64,000 nt of DNA from Sphingobacterium sp. R2. Its GTDB lineage: Bacteria; Bacteroidota; Bacteroidia; Sphingobacteriales; Sphingobacteriaceae. The position numbers and the translations under genes were made by a program. Below are positions 7,782 to 16,105 of this stretch, piece after piece (the first letter of the stretch is position 1; each line of letters begins with the position of its first letter). The stretch spans positions 1,364,001 to 1,428,000 of the forward strand of contig NZ_CP142884.1 of the NCBI RefSeq assembly GCF_040760075.1, read 5' to 3'. The notes under the pieces are model-generated. The model worked only from the letters and a program-made list of their open reading frames with translations, did not search any database and was not told where the DNA came from.

Positions 7782-9638
7782 TTAGGATTTTGTAGCAGGT
7801 TTGTTTTTTAAGGCAAATGCGCTCTTAAGCGGCATGACACTGGCTGGACCGGTCGTATGGCCAACAATGCTGTCATCGGATAAGTCCGTGCGGCCGTTGG
7901 AAGGTGATCCCGTAGTTTTTTTACCATTCGTATTTTCCTTTTTTTGGTTTTGCAGCATCTTTTTAAAGATGAGTAGGCCGATGATGCCCAAAGACAACCA
8001 GAGCAGATCCACCAGTAAAATATCGTTTGCTCCTGCGCGATAAGTTTCCCAGATCCAGTTCCCCGTTTTTACGCCATTCACCATTGGGATTGCAATAGAC
8101 AATATTGAGCCGAGCAGCAGTGTTTCTAAGTTTGTTTTTGCGATGTTGCGCCGGATCACATAAAAAACAGCCAGAGCCAGCCAGCTATAGAAGTACACAT
8201 GGAATATAAACGACTGATCTACTTTCGTCGCCAGCTTGACTGCAATAAAGCACATTGCTGTAATTGGAAACATCGTCAGGCAGCTCGCCATAAATACATT
8301 GGCCGCCCAGAAATTAAAGACGCGTTTGCGTTTGGGAATATTATTTTTATCCCTTGCGACCAGCCAGATCAGAATACCCGATATGATCACAAAACAGCCC
8401 ATGATACCCAATACAAAATAGATAATCTTGACGGGGTAGCCACCAAAATCTGCCAGATGTAGTCGGTAAATAAATCCCTTCATATAATCTAGATAAGAAC
8501 CATTTTCCGCCGCCGATTTTTCAAAGAGGATTTTATCATCGGCCACCCGATAGATAATTTTCCCTGAACCGGCAAAGTTTTTATCGATATCGGCATCATA
8601 TAGCGCTACCACATGCATGCTTTTGTCTCCATAATTTTTGATAAAGATGCGGTTCATATGGCTATTTGGCCATTTGCTTTCCAGCTTGTCCAAGAAGTTA
8701 CCCATGTTGAAGCTTGTCTTGAGCGGCTCATACAAATACGTATATTGTGTATTGTCGCTATAGCCAAGGGCTTCATATACTTGATCCTCCTTTCCATCAT
8801 AAAGATATTTGCTAAACGGAATAATCAATACCGAGTTTACGATCAGTACGATTCCCGTCAGGGCATACATAAACTGGTAAGGGAAGCCGATCACACCAAG
8901 GGCCGTATGCATATCGGTCCATACCGTTTTCCATTTGTTTCCGGGTCGGAAGACAAAGAAGTTGGATTTGATTTTATCCCAATGGAGCATTAGACCAGAG
9001 ATCAGCGCAAAGAGGAAGATAAACGATACCAACCCAGCAAGGGTGTAGCCAAAGGGTCTGCCAATATTGATCCCAATTTGGTTGAGCGGCGCTAAGAAGT
9101 GAAGGCGATATAAAAATTCACCCATGGTATAGTCATCGCTATAATCTGACGATTTTTTAGTGGCCAGGTCATAGGAAAAATACATCGAATCTTCGTTTCC
9201 ACGTCTCCCGCGGCCACGTCTTTTCTTTTTTTCATCTTTGGCCTTTGCATCTTTTACCGCTGCACCTTTATTTTCGGTCGCCAGTCGTTTCTTTTCGGCC
9301 AATTCTTTTTGCGCCGCTACAGCTTTTGCTTTATTGGCCACCAAGGTATCCTGTGATGCGCCGATATTGACATAACTCGCATGACCGTTGTGCTGCATGT
9401 AAAAGGTGATATCCCTTCCTTTCAGTTCTTTAATCTGTGCAATAGAATCCAGGAGATGATCAAAAACCATATTTTGGTAGCTTTCACCTTTGTCGGACTC
9501 GTTTTTTTGCCAGGCATTGATTTCATTTTTAAAAAAAGAAAAAGATCCCGCAAAAAAAATGACATACAAAATGGCACAAATGATTATGCCAGAGATTGTA
9601 TGCGTATTGAAGTAGATATTATAGCGTCTTAAATTCAT
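7782..9638 (-). CDS. PepSY-associated transmembrane protein of an iron/siderophore uptake locus
   Basis: This 618-residue inner-membrane protein of the PepSY-TM family has an N-terminal transmembrane helix (about 14-36), a large periplasmic region, the typical YRLHF...G pattern, and helices near 200-222, 245-275, 405-430, 445-475, 485-505 and 515-560. Family members in siderophore loci are thought to act as inner-membrane reductases or transport helpers after outer-membrane import. Residues about 101-150 form an unusual low-complexity insert rich in Ala, Lys and Arg, ending KKKRRGRGRRG. It follows two small membrane-protein genes on the same strand (10 bases after the first) and faces away from a TonB receptor plus DUF4374 lipoprotein. 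This gene set matches the parts of the Bacteroides XusABC system, here split into divergent units. Confidence 0.85.
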   Translation of the reverse strand: MNLRRYNIYFNTHTISGIIICAILYVIFFAGSFSFFKNEINAWQKNESDKGESYQNMVFDHLLDSIAQIKELKGRDITFYMQHNGHASYVNIGASQDTLVANKAKAVAAQKELAEKKRLATENKGAAVKDAKAKDEKKKRRGRGRRGNEDSMYFSYDLATKKSSDYSDDYTMGEFLYRLHFLAPLNQIGINIGRPFGYTLAGLVSFIFLFALISGLMLHWDKIKSNFFVFRPGNKWKTVWTDMHTALGVIGFPYQFMYALTGIVLIVNSVLIIPFSKYLYDGKEDQVYEALGYSDNTQYTYLYEPLKTSFNMGNFLDKLESKWPNSHMNRIFIKNYGDKSMHVVALYDADIDKNFAGSGKIIYRVADDKILFEKSAAENGSYLDYMKGFIYRLHLADFGGYPVKIIYFVLGIMGCFVIISGILIWLVARDKNNIPKRKRVFNFWAANVFMASCLTMFPITAMCFIAVKLATKVDQSFIFHVYFYSWLALAVFYVIRRNIAKTNLETLLLGSILSIAIPMVNGVKTGNWIWETYRAGANDILLVDLLWLSLGIIGLLIFKKMLQNQKKENTNGKKTTGSPSNGRTDLSDDSIVGHTTGPASVMPLKSAFALKNKPATKS

Positions 9639-9648
9639 GATAAGGTTA

Positions 9649-9924
9649 TTACAGGTACATAAAGATGCTATAGCATACAGCGATCAGAAACAGGTATATG
9701 CCCCATATCAGCCACCCACTTTTTGACAGAAAGGCGACGAGCAATAATATTGCCCAGGCGATAAACCCCGTGACGTAAGCCGTAATTAAAATGTCTGTTT
9801 TATCGCATATTTTTGTTAGGCAAAGGTGGAAGTATAGCATCACAAAATAACCTCCAAAGAAACCAGCGGTCAATTTGAGGAAACGTTGAAAAGGAGAGCT
9901 TAGGTATTTTTTATTGGCAGGCAT
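9649..9924 (-). CDS. Small membrane protein, DUF3649-like (iron uptake associated)
   Basis: This 91-residue protein has three predicted membrane helices (about 13-33, 45-65 and 70-90) and a positively charged N-terminus. Position and topology match the small DUF3649-type proteins that precede PepSY-TM genes in siderophore loci. It lies 3 bases after the 9928-10260 gene and 10 bases before the PepSY gene, so the three form one operon. The specific family name is an inference from context and size. No catalytic motif is visible. Confidence 0.65.
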   Translation of the reverse strand: MPANKKYLSSPFQRFLKLTAGFFGGYFVMLYFHLCLTKICDKTDILITAYVTGFIAWAILLLVAFLSKSGWLIWGIYLFLIAVCYSIFMYL

Positions 9925-9927
9925 ATC

Positions 9928-10260
9928 TTAAAACACAAAAAGTTCAAAAAACAAAGAAAGAAGCAGGATAACGGTCAGTTGTCTCCATTGAAAATACCGA
10001 TAGGGCCACAAAAGCACGATGAGGCTAAAGAATCCCATGGTATATGCTCCAAAGGCCAATGTTCCCGAAAGGACCCCCTGCAAGTACATGGTCCATATCC
10101 ATGAAAGACCGAGTATAACCATGGCCAGTAACCTCGAGCGGCTCTTATTTTTTGCAAGTGCGACCATGAAAGATGCACCTGTTTTTATACGTACCTTTTC
10201 GGATGAGCAGTACCAGCAAAAGCTTCCGGCGAAAATAAGTAAGAGTAAAAGCGTATACAT
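9928..10260 (-). CDS. Small membrane protein, DUF3325-like (iron uptake associated)
   Basis: This 110-residue protein has membrane helices at about 1-18, 45-61, 66-85 and 92-108, with a basic loop (KNKSRSRLL) between the first two. It heads the minus-strand operon that continues with the 91-residue membrane protein and the PepSY protein. Similar small DUF3325-type proteins neighbour PepSY-TM genes in other iron loci; the family assignment rests on topology and neighbours. The start ATG at 10260 opens onto the divergent control region shared with the TonB receptor. Confidence 0.6.
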   Translation of the reverse strand: MYTLLLLLIFAGSFCWYCSSEKVRIKTGASFMVALAKNKSRSRLLAMVILGLSWIWTMYLQGVLSGTLAFGAYTMGFFSLIVLLWPYRYFQWRQLTVILLLSLFFELFVF

Positions 10261-10601
10261 TGTTGACTATTTATAGCGATTAAAAACCACTGCTTTTATT
10301 TAGATTCATTTTAAACTATGCAAATATATCAATTAAATTTGTTCTAACAACTCGTCTAAAAATTATTTACTCTTTAATAATCCCTTCTTTTATATACGTA
10401 TATATCTCATTATAAGTGTATTTTATTCAATTTAACAATAAGCGTTAATTGAAATTATTATTTGTAATAAATCTAAATAAATTTATATTTGTGCCGTCAA
10501 TGAAAATAGTCTCTTTCAAATGATCGCTATAGCACTGCGTTTTTTTAATGAGTTACTATTTAAAAGGCATGATAAACAACTGAAATTATTACCAAACGAA
10601 C
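10261..10601. other. Divergent AT-rich control region of the iron uptake locus
   Basis: This 341-base region separates the minus-strand membrane-protein operon from the plus-strand receptor operon and holds no gene. It is strongly AT-rich. It contains a 14-bp perfect palindrome TATATACGTATATA (10390-10403), a consensus promoter toward the receptor, and a dyad over the -33 box. Divergent iron-regulated operons sharing one control region are usual for siderophore systems; control by a Fur-like protein is inference. Confidence 0.7.
10461..10491 (+). promoter_or_regulatory. Bacteroidota-type promoter of the TonB receptor operon
   Basis: TTTG (10461-10464), 19 bases of spacer, then TATATTTG (10484-10491) matches the Bacteroidota consensus exactly. 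The -33 TTTG sits in the middle of the dyad TTATTA-TTTG-TAATAA (10455-10470), so a bound repressor would block the promoter. The predicted leader before the ATG at 10602 is about 100 bases. Confidence 0.75.
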
Positions 10602-13010
10602 ATGTTTAAGTCTTCCTACATCGTTATTATATTGTTATTCGTTTTCACGAACTCAGTCCAAGCACAGCGCACCATTACAGGTTATGTGAAAGATTTGTTT
10701 GGAAAAGGAATTGAAGGTGCTACCGTTAGTATACTGGGCACAGAAAGCCGAACCTCTACAGATTTGGATGGGTTTTATAAGTTGCGTGTAGACATTAAGC
10801 CACCCTATACGCTAGAAGTAACTTCTATCGGTTACATTGCACAGAGCGCACTTTTAAAAGGCAATGAGAATTACAAAGACATTCAGCTCAAGAGAGATGA
10901 ACGCGTTCTTGAAACGGCCAATGTTAGGGGGCAGACCGAAAACCAACGTCGAGTTAACGAAATAAAAAGATCGGGGTTTAATGTCAGCGTGATTGATATG
11001 AACCGATACGCCAATCAGACAGCCAATGTCAATCAGATTTTACGTACTGCGCCCGGTGTCACGATTCGTGAAGATGGCGGACTGGGATCCAATTTTGTGT
11101 TTCGGATCAACGGGTTGGCTGCAAAAATTTATATCGACGGTGTTCCTATGGATGATTTTGGGCCAGCAATGTCGTTGAATAATATCCCAGTGAATCTGGT
11201 CGACCGCGTCGAGATTTATAAAGGTGTGGTTCCGGCGTTTTTAGGCTCCGACGCCCTTGGTGGTGCAGTCAATATTATTACAAAACAACGCAATAGGCAC
11301 TTTCTTGATCTGAGTTATAGTTATGGATCCTTCAATACACATCAAGCATCATTAGTAGGGATGTACACCAATCCCAAAAGTAAACTATCAGTCCGTACCA
11401 ATGCTTTCTATAATTATTCCGACAACGATTACAAGATGTATACGGAGGAGAATTATGGAATTCTTATTCAAAAAGTAATCGATAATAAATTTGTCACGAT
11501 TGACGAAGCAAGACGATTTCATGACCGTTATTATTCAAGCATGGGCCAGATTGAGGTCGGGTTGCGGGATAAAAGCTGGGCCGATCAGTTTTTCGTAGGA
11601 CTGACGTATTCAGGTAACAATAAACAAAATCAACTCGGCGCCACAATCAACAAACCTTTTGGTGGCAACTGGACCGAATCGGCTTACATTATGCCGACCA
11701 TTAGCTACAAAAAACAAAACTTTCTAATAGACCGCCTTTATGCCGATATATATGCCAACTATGGTTATGACATTACCCGCAACAGGGATACGGCAACCTA
11801 TAACTATGAGTGGGGTGGCCGTCCAATCACCAATTCTACCGGAAATTCCACTAACCGAGAGAAATATATAAGGGATAATACCAGTAGTTTACTTGGAAGA
11901 ATAAATTTGAACTACGATTTTGACGAGAGCCGCACGCAGAGCTTAAACCTAAATTATAATATCAGTACCAATGACCGTCAAACCTATGATAAAATCTTAA
12001 ATCACAATACTTCGGGATTACCAAAAAATATGATTAAACATATTGCTGGTCTAGCCTGGCAAAGTCAGTGGTTTGACAAACGACTGGTTGCCAACCTTGC
12101 CTTTAAGTACTATGGGATAGATACCTACCAAAAGATTGACGAACGAAAATACGACGATAATAATCAATACGTGAGTGGCGACATCGTCACACAAACAAAC
12201 TATTTGGGCAATACGGGCTACAGTATAGCTGCCCGTTATCGGATATTCGACGATGGTGGCGTAAAGTTCTCTGCCGAAAGAGCCTATAAATTGCCCGAGA
12301 TGACAGCAATATATGGTAACAATTTTAATATTCTTTCCAATTGGGATCTAAAGCCCGAGAATAGCGACAATCTCAATGGCGGTTTTTACTACAATACCTT
12401 CTTTAACCAAAACCACTTTATCAATCTCGATCTCTCCGGTTTTTATCGCTTGGCAAAAGACTATCAAAATACACGCATTGTAACAGACAATGGACAGGAC
12501 AAATTTCAGTACTACAACATTCCGGGTGTAAAGATCTACGGCGGAAGTTTCGAAGCACGCTACGGGTATAAAGATGTTATTACTGCCGCCTTCAATGGTA
12601 GTTATGACCGAGCCATCGACAATCAGAAATACACCAACGAAAATAATCAACAAGTGAGTGCGACTTATGGATATCAGATCCCAAACCGGCCATGGGTCTA
12701 TGGTAATTTGGATTTGGGTTTTGCACAAAACGATTGGTTCAGCAAAGGCAGCCGTACACAGATCAACTGGACGACACAGTATACCAAATGGTTTTACTTG
12801 AGCGACAGCCATTTGGGCTCGCTGGCTTCCAAGAATTATATTCCTACCCAATTGGTACACAGCTTGCTGCTTAGCTATTCCTGGAACCGCAACCGCTATA
12901 ATCTCTCGGGTGAGGCGCGTAATATCTTTGATGAACGCGCTTACGACAATTTCCGTCTTCAAAAACCGGGGCGCGCATTTTATGTAAAACTTAGAGTTTC
13001 AATCCTATAA
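10602..13010 (+). CDS. TonB-dependent outer-membrane receptor (siderophore type)
   Basis: This 802-residue outer-membrane receptor imports a large ligand using TonB energy. It has a signal peptide (1-21, ending VQAQ), a CarboxypepD_reg-like beta domain (about 23-110, starting RTITGYVKDLFGKGIEGATV), a plug domain (about 128-225, with VNQILRTAPGVTIREDGGLG and KGVVPAFLGSDALGGAVNII) and a barrel ending in RAFYVKLRVSIL with aromatic/hydrophobic residues typical of outer-membrane insertion. There is no SusD partner, which argues against glycan uptake. Its operon partner is a DUF4374 lipoprotein, and a PepSY membrane protein lies divergently, together suggesting iron-siderophore uptake as in XusA of Bacteroides. 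The exact ligand cannot be read from the sequence. Confidence 0.92.
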   Translation: MFKSSYIVIILLFVFTNSVQAQRTITGYVKDLFGKGIEGATVSILGTESRTSTDLDGFYKLRVDIKPPYTLEVTSIGYIAQSALLKGNENYKDIQLKRDERVLETANVRGQTENQRRVNEIKRSGFNVSVIDMNRYANQTANVNQILRTAPGVTIREDGGLGSNFVFRINGLAAKIYIDGVPMDDFGPAMSLNNIPVNLVDRVEIYKGVVPAFLGSDALGGAVNIITKQRNRHFLDLSYSYGSFNTHQASLVGMYTNPKSKLSVRTNAFYNYSDNDYKMYTEENYGILIQKVIDNKFVTIDEARRFHDRYYSSMGQIEVGLRDKSWADQFFVGLTYSGNNKQNQLGATINKPFGGNWTESAYIMPTISYKKQNFLIDRLYADIYANYGYDITRNRDTATYNYEWGGRPITNSTGNSTNREKYIRDNTSSLLGRINLNYDFDESRTQSLNLNYNISTNDRQTYDKILNHNTSGLPKNMIKHIAGLAWQSQWFDKRLVANLAFKYYGIDTYQKIDERKYDDNNQYVSGDIVTQTNYLGNTGYSIAARYRIFDDGGVKFSAERAYKLPEMTAIYGNNFNILSNWDLKPENSDNLNGGFYYNTFFNQNHFINLDLSGFYRLAKDYQNTRIVTDNGQDKFQYYNIPGVKIYGGSFEARYGYKDVITAAFNGSYDRAIDNQKYTNENNQQVSATYGYQIPNRPWVYGNLDLGFAQNDWFSKGSRTQINWTTQYTKWFYLSDSHLGSLASKNYIPTQLVHSLLLSYSWNRNRYNLSGEARNIFDERAYDNFRLQKPGRAFYVKLRVSIL

Positions 13011-13033
13011 TTAATAAAATAACATTTATAATC

Positions 13034-14242
13034 ATGAAAAAAAATAGATTATTTGGTTTTTGTGCATTCGCTGCACTACTGCTATCTTCCTGTAAAGATA
13101 GTCCAAATGTGCCTGAGGTGACAACACCCGAACCGACAGAATATTCGGTATGGGTTGCTACGGCAAATGGCTCCTATCTTTTAACGACCGATGAAATCAT
13201 GAAAGATACCTTGTTATCGCCGGCCAACAATAAGGGCGTAGACATTACCGGCAACTTACCTCAAGCCCGCTATGCCGGTTACGCGTACATCTTTAATGGT
13301 TATTATTACCTGTCCAACGATGGTACACGTTTCAGTAAGCACCAATTGGTACAAACCCCGCAAGGGCTTCTATTCAAAGAAGTAGATAATTATGCGTTTC
13401 CGAGTGATTTTTACCTTGGAAAAGTTGCCAGCCAATTTAGCACAAACGACGAAATTGTCTTTACAAGTACAGGAGCCAGTGATGCCAACCTAGAGAAAAA
13501 AATATTTGAAAAAGATATTTACTTTATGAACACAAAGGATATGACGCTGAATAAGACTTTAAAAGCGCAGATCCCGATGTTGGATTATACCGTATATAAG
13601 AAAGATGGAACGGTCGATCCGACGATCCTCAATGTGACCAGTATGCGCGTTGCTGGAGGCAAGGCCTATTTTGGATTTTTCTACTACGATTCCGATTATA
13701 AGCCTGTCAACACAAAAGCTTACGCCTATATCTGCGATTACCCAAGTATGGCCAACGGTCATATCATGAGCGATGACAGAACGAGCTATGTAGCTGGTCA
13801 CTGGCAGCGTGAAAACTATTCTTTTCTTGATGATAACAACAATCTTTATCTTTTGACGCGTGGTAAAACAGATGGTACTTTTGCGATCTTGCGTGTCAAT
13901 AATGGACAGACGGAATTTGACAAAAGCTATTTATACGATCTGAAAGACTATGCCGTAAAAGGCGGTGATCTCGCTTGGTTGGGAGACGGTAAAGCGTATA
14001 TCAGGCCATATGTTATCGATGTGGCCAATAAGAGAATCGTTGCTAACTTGGCCGAAATGACAGGTGGCGACCCTACGACCACTATTAACTTGATTCAAGA
14101 TGGCAATCTCTATACCGCCGTAAAAACGCCCGCATCCAAGTGGTTTATCTACGAATATAACATTAAGAACAACAGCGTTAAAAAAGGTGCTGAAATTGAT
14201 CCTGGAGTAACACAAGTCTATCATATCAATAAACTGAAATAA
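13034..14242 (+). CDS. DUF4374-type surface lipoprotein (XusB-like, siderophore capture)
   Basis: This 402-residue lipoprotein has a signal peptide ending in the lipobox ALLLSSC (Cys20) followed by an acidic/Pro-rich linker. The rest looks like a beta-propeller-type fold, with repeated blade-like segments such as YSVWVATANGSYLLTT, AYIFNGYYYLSNDG and DDNNNLYLLTRGKTDG, and a C-terminal KWFIYEYNI strand. This matches DUF4374 proteins, whose Bacteroides member XusB binds siderophore at the cell surface and works with receptor XusA. It starts 23 bases after the receptor stop, so they share a transcript, and a very long perfect hairpin ends the unit. Ligand identity is unknown. Confidence 0.8.
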   Translation: MKKNRLFGFCAFAALLLSSCKDSPNVPEVTTPEPTEYSVWVATANGSYLLTTDEIMKDTLLSPANNKGVDITGNLPQARYAGYAYIFNGYYYLSNDGTRFSKHQLVQTPQGLLFKEVDNYAFPSDFYLGKVASQFSTNDEIVFTSTGASDANLEKKIFEKDIYFMNTKDMTLNKTLKAQIPMLDYTVYKKDGTVDPTILNVTSMRVAGGKAYFGFFYYDSDYKPVNTKAYAYICDYPSMANGHIMSDDRTSYVAGHWQRENYSFLDDNNNLYLLTRGKTDGTFAILRVNNGQTEFDKSYLYDLKDYAVKGGDLAWLGDGKAYIRPYVIDVANKRIVANLAEMTGGDPTTTINLIQDGNLYTAVKTPASKWFIYEYNIKNNSVKKGAEIDPGVTQVYHINKLK

Positions 14243-14291
14243 CTGACAGTTCTGATGTGTTAAAGGATAAAATACCCTATAAATATGAGTA

Positions 14292-14343
14292 AAAGTTTTA
14301 AAAAAGATAAAAATCTAAAGATTTTTATCTTTTTTAAAACTTT
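14292..14343 (+). terminator. Terminator: 25-bp perfect inverted repeat with 2-base centre
   Basis: The arms at 14292-14316 and 14319-14343 are perfect reverse complements over 25 bases, with only AA between them. The stem is almost entirely A/T, with GATAAAAATCT and AGATTTTTATC at its core. It follows the DUF4374 gene by about 50 bases, so it likely ends that operon's transcript, although its length exceeds a normal terminator. Confidence 0.75.
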
Positions 14344-14474
14344 CTCTAGGATGGGTTGTTATTCTAACGTTTTTCAATAGGTAGTAAACACGCTGGCACT
14401 CCCCATGGCTAGCGTGTTTTTTTTATTGCAGATAGGATTAAATTTTTTATGTTTGTTTTACACATGTTTCAACT

Positions 14475-16004
14475 ATGAAATTAAAGACTTTAATCCGAGT
14501 GGGGAAGTTTGTTGGTATAGCGCTGACAGGGCTGGTTGTCGTTGCCTGTAAAAAGGATAACCCTAAACCTGAGCCAGAACTCGAGCCCGTTGTTACCGAG
14601 CGTACCGAAGCGCAGTTAATTAAGGATGATATTTACAAATATTATAAATTATATTCCCTTTGGGAGACATCCATTCCTGACTATAAAGCCGATCCTTCCA
14701 AGTTTACCGATCAATACAGTTCTGCCGATGCCGTGCTTGCCGCACTCAAGCGACTGACACCAGCGCGTGCAGCCTATTCAGGCGGTGTATTCGACCGGTT
14801 TTCGTATATCGTGGGGCTCGACGGTTATAACACGGCAACTACAGCTACCGGAAGGCTCAAGATGGATACCAACGACGGGTATGGCATTTATACTAGTTTT
14901 GGGACGGAAGACGGAATAACAGCTTATCCAATTATCTATTTTGTAGAAGGTGGTTCACCTGCGCAGAGAGCTGGTTTAAAACGGTCGGATTATATTACTG
15001 CTGTAGGTGACGACACAGATTATTCATTTGCTGTAACCTGTGAAGGCCAAAATTGTAGCTTTAATGAAAGTGACCGGGATAAAATTCGGAACAAACTGAA
15101 TGCCGCACTTGACGCTGGTACACTTAAGTTAAAAGTGAAACATCAAGACGGGACAACAACGACAAAGGATCTTACTTATGCAAATGGTTATACCATTAAT
15201 CCGATTTATAAAGATACTATCTATGAGTCAACCGGAAACAATGTGGGCTATCTTGCCCTGTCTTCCTTTGAACAAATAGAAGACCCGGCCGCTTCGGGAT
15301 CAAGTAGCGAAGGGATAGCGAACAAGTCGGCGATTGATGCTGTCTTTACCAAGTTTCAGGATAAGCAGATTAAAAGCCTGATCGTTGATCTGCGCTATAA
15401 TGGCGGCGGTTATGTCGATGCTTCTGCCTATATTGCTGATAAAATCGGTGGTGCAACTACCAAGGGCAAATTGATGCTTACCTATGAAGTAAACAATTAC
15501 ATCAAATCCACGCCAAGTATCAATAATATGTTTCAGGATACCAAGTTTGAAGGTAAGAGCAATTTAAGCCTCAATAAAGTCTACTTCCTGGTGAGCGAAA
15601 GTACAGCATCTGCTGCCGAAATGCTGATCAATGTACTGAAACCATATATGCAAGTACAGATCATAGCCTCCGGTACGCGTACTTACGGCAAACCGGTAGG
15701 TTTCTTTGAGCAGGTCGTCCAAAACAAAGTTTCTTTCTGGCCAGTTTCCTTTCTATTGAAAAATTCTGCTGGTTTTTCTGACTATTGGGATGGACTTGTT
15801 CCCGATAAACGTAATATAGAAGATTATGTATTTGCTGATGTGGGGAATAAAAAAGAGACCATGCTTGCGACAGCATTGAACGATGCTGCGCCAGGTATCA
15901 CGACCAAAGCTTCCATTAACGCTGTAAGTCGCAAAGGATATCGTACCCTCAAAGGAGGAGAGGTCAATATCCGACCAGATCGCGGCATGATCAAGAAACG
16001 TTAA
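14475..16004 (+). CDS. S41 family peptidase lipoprotein
   Basis: This 509-residue predicted lipoprotein has a lipobox at GLVVVAC (Cys25), then a Lys/Asp-rich linker with Pro-Glu pairs. A PDZ-like segment (about 150-225, with IIYFVEGGSPAQRAGL) precedes an S41 core with VDLRYNGGGYVDAS (around 303-317), the nucleophile region SESTASAAEM (probable Ser379) and Lys406 in TRTYGKPVG. It differs from the Prc-type enzyme at 2591-4741: it is shorter and lacks the Tsp tail, resembling the S41 lipoproteins common in Bacteroidota. The substrate is unknown. It appears monocistronic, with its own terminator just downstream. Confidence 0.85.
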   Translation: MKLKTLIRVGKFVGIALTGLVVVACKKDNPKPEPELEPVVTERTEAQLIKDDIYKYYKLYSLWETSIPDYKADPSKFTDQYSSADAVLAALKRLTPARAAYSGGVFDRFSYIVGLDGYNTATTATGRLKMDTNDGYGIYTSFGTEDGITAYPIIYFVEGGSPAQRAGLKRSDYITAVGDDTDYSFAVTCEGQNCSFNESDRDKIRNKLNAALDAGTLKLKVKHQDGTTTTKDLTYANGYTINPIYKDTIYESTGNNVGYLALSSFEQIEDPAASGSSSEGIANKSAIDAVFTKFQDKQIKSLIVDLRYNGGGYVDASAYIADKIGGATTKGKLMLTYEVNNYIKSTPSINNMFQDTKFEGKSNLSLNKVYFLVSESTASAAEMLINVLKPYMQVQIIASGTRTYGKPVGFFEQVVQNKVSFWPVSFLLKNSAGFSDYWDGLVPDKRNIEDYVFADVGNKKETMLATALNDAAPGITTKASINAVSRKGYRTLKGGEVNIRPDRGMIKKR

Positions 16005-16022
16005 TCAAGACATATGTGTTTT

Positions 16023-16057
16023 AAAAATCCCCTAAGCATACAACTTAGGGGATTTTT
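16023..16057. terminator. Bidirectional terminator after the S41 lipoprotein gene
   Basis: AAAAATCCCCTAAG (16023-16036) and CTTAGGGGATTTTT (16044-16057) form a perfect 14-bp stem with a 7-base loop and a T-tract continuing to 16059. The GC core ATCCCCTAAG is identical to that of the terminator at 20740-20771. Confidence 0.9.
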
Positions 16058-16080
16058 TTAGGTTATTATTCGTTCGGAAA
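16026..16080. repeat. Direct repeat, left copy (terminator plus gene-tail remnant)
   Basis: This stretch aligns with 20739-20797: both have the ATCCCCTAAG/CTTAGGGGAT hairpin followed by ATTATTCGTKCGGAAA. In the right copy the latter is the end of the HPr-kinase-like gene (ALFPHE-stop on the minus strand). In the left copy the same frame reads IVFPNE-stop without any gene behind it, so it looks like a leftover tail. The copies enclose the kinase/regulator/fimbrillin module. Confidence 0.65.
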
Positions 16081-16105
16081 TACAATCGAATTGGGGCAGC
16101 ATCGC

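Noticed and set aside
12348..12962. 204-codon open frame antisense to the TonB receptor
   Set aside because: It is a shadow of a strongly conserved receptor barrel; no recognisable domain or start context.
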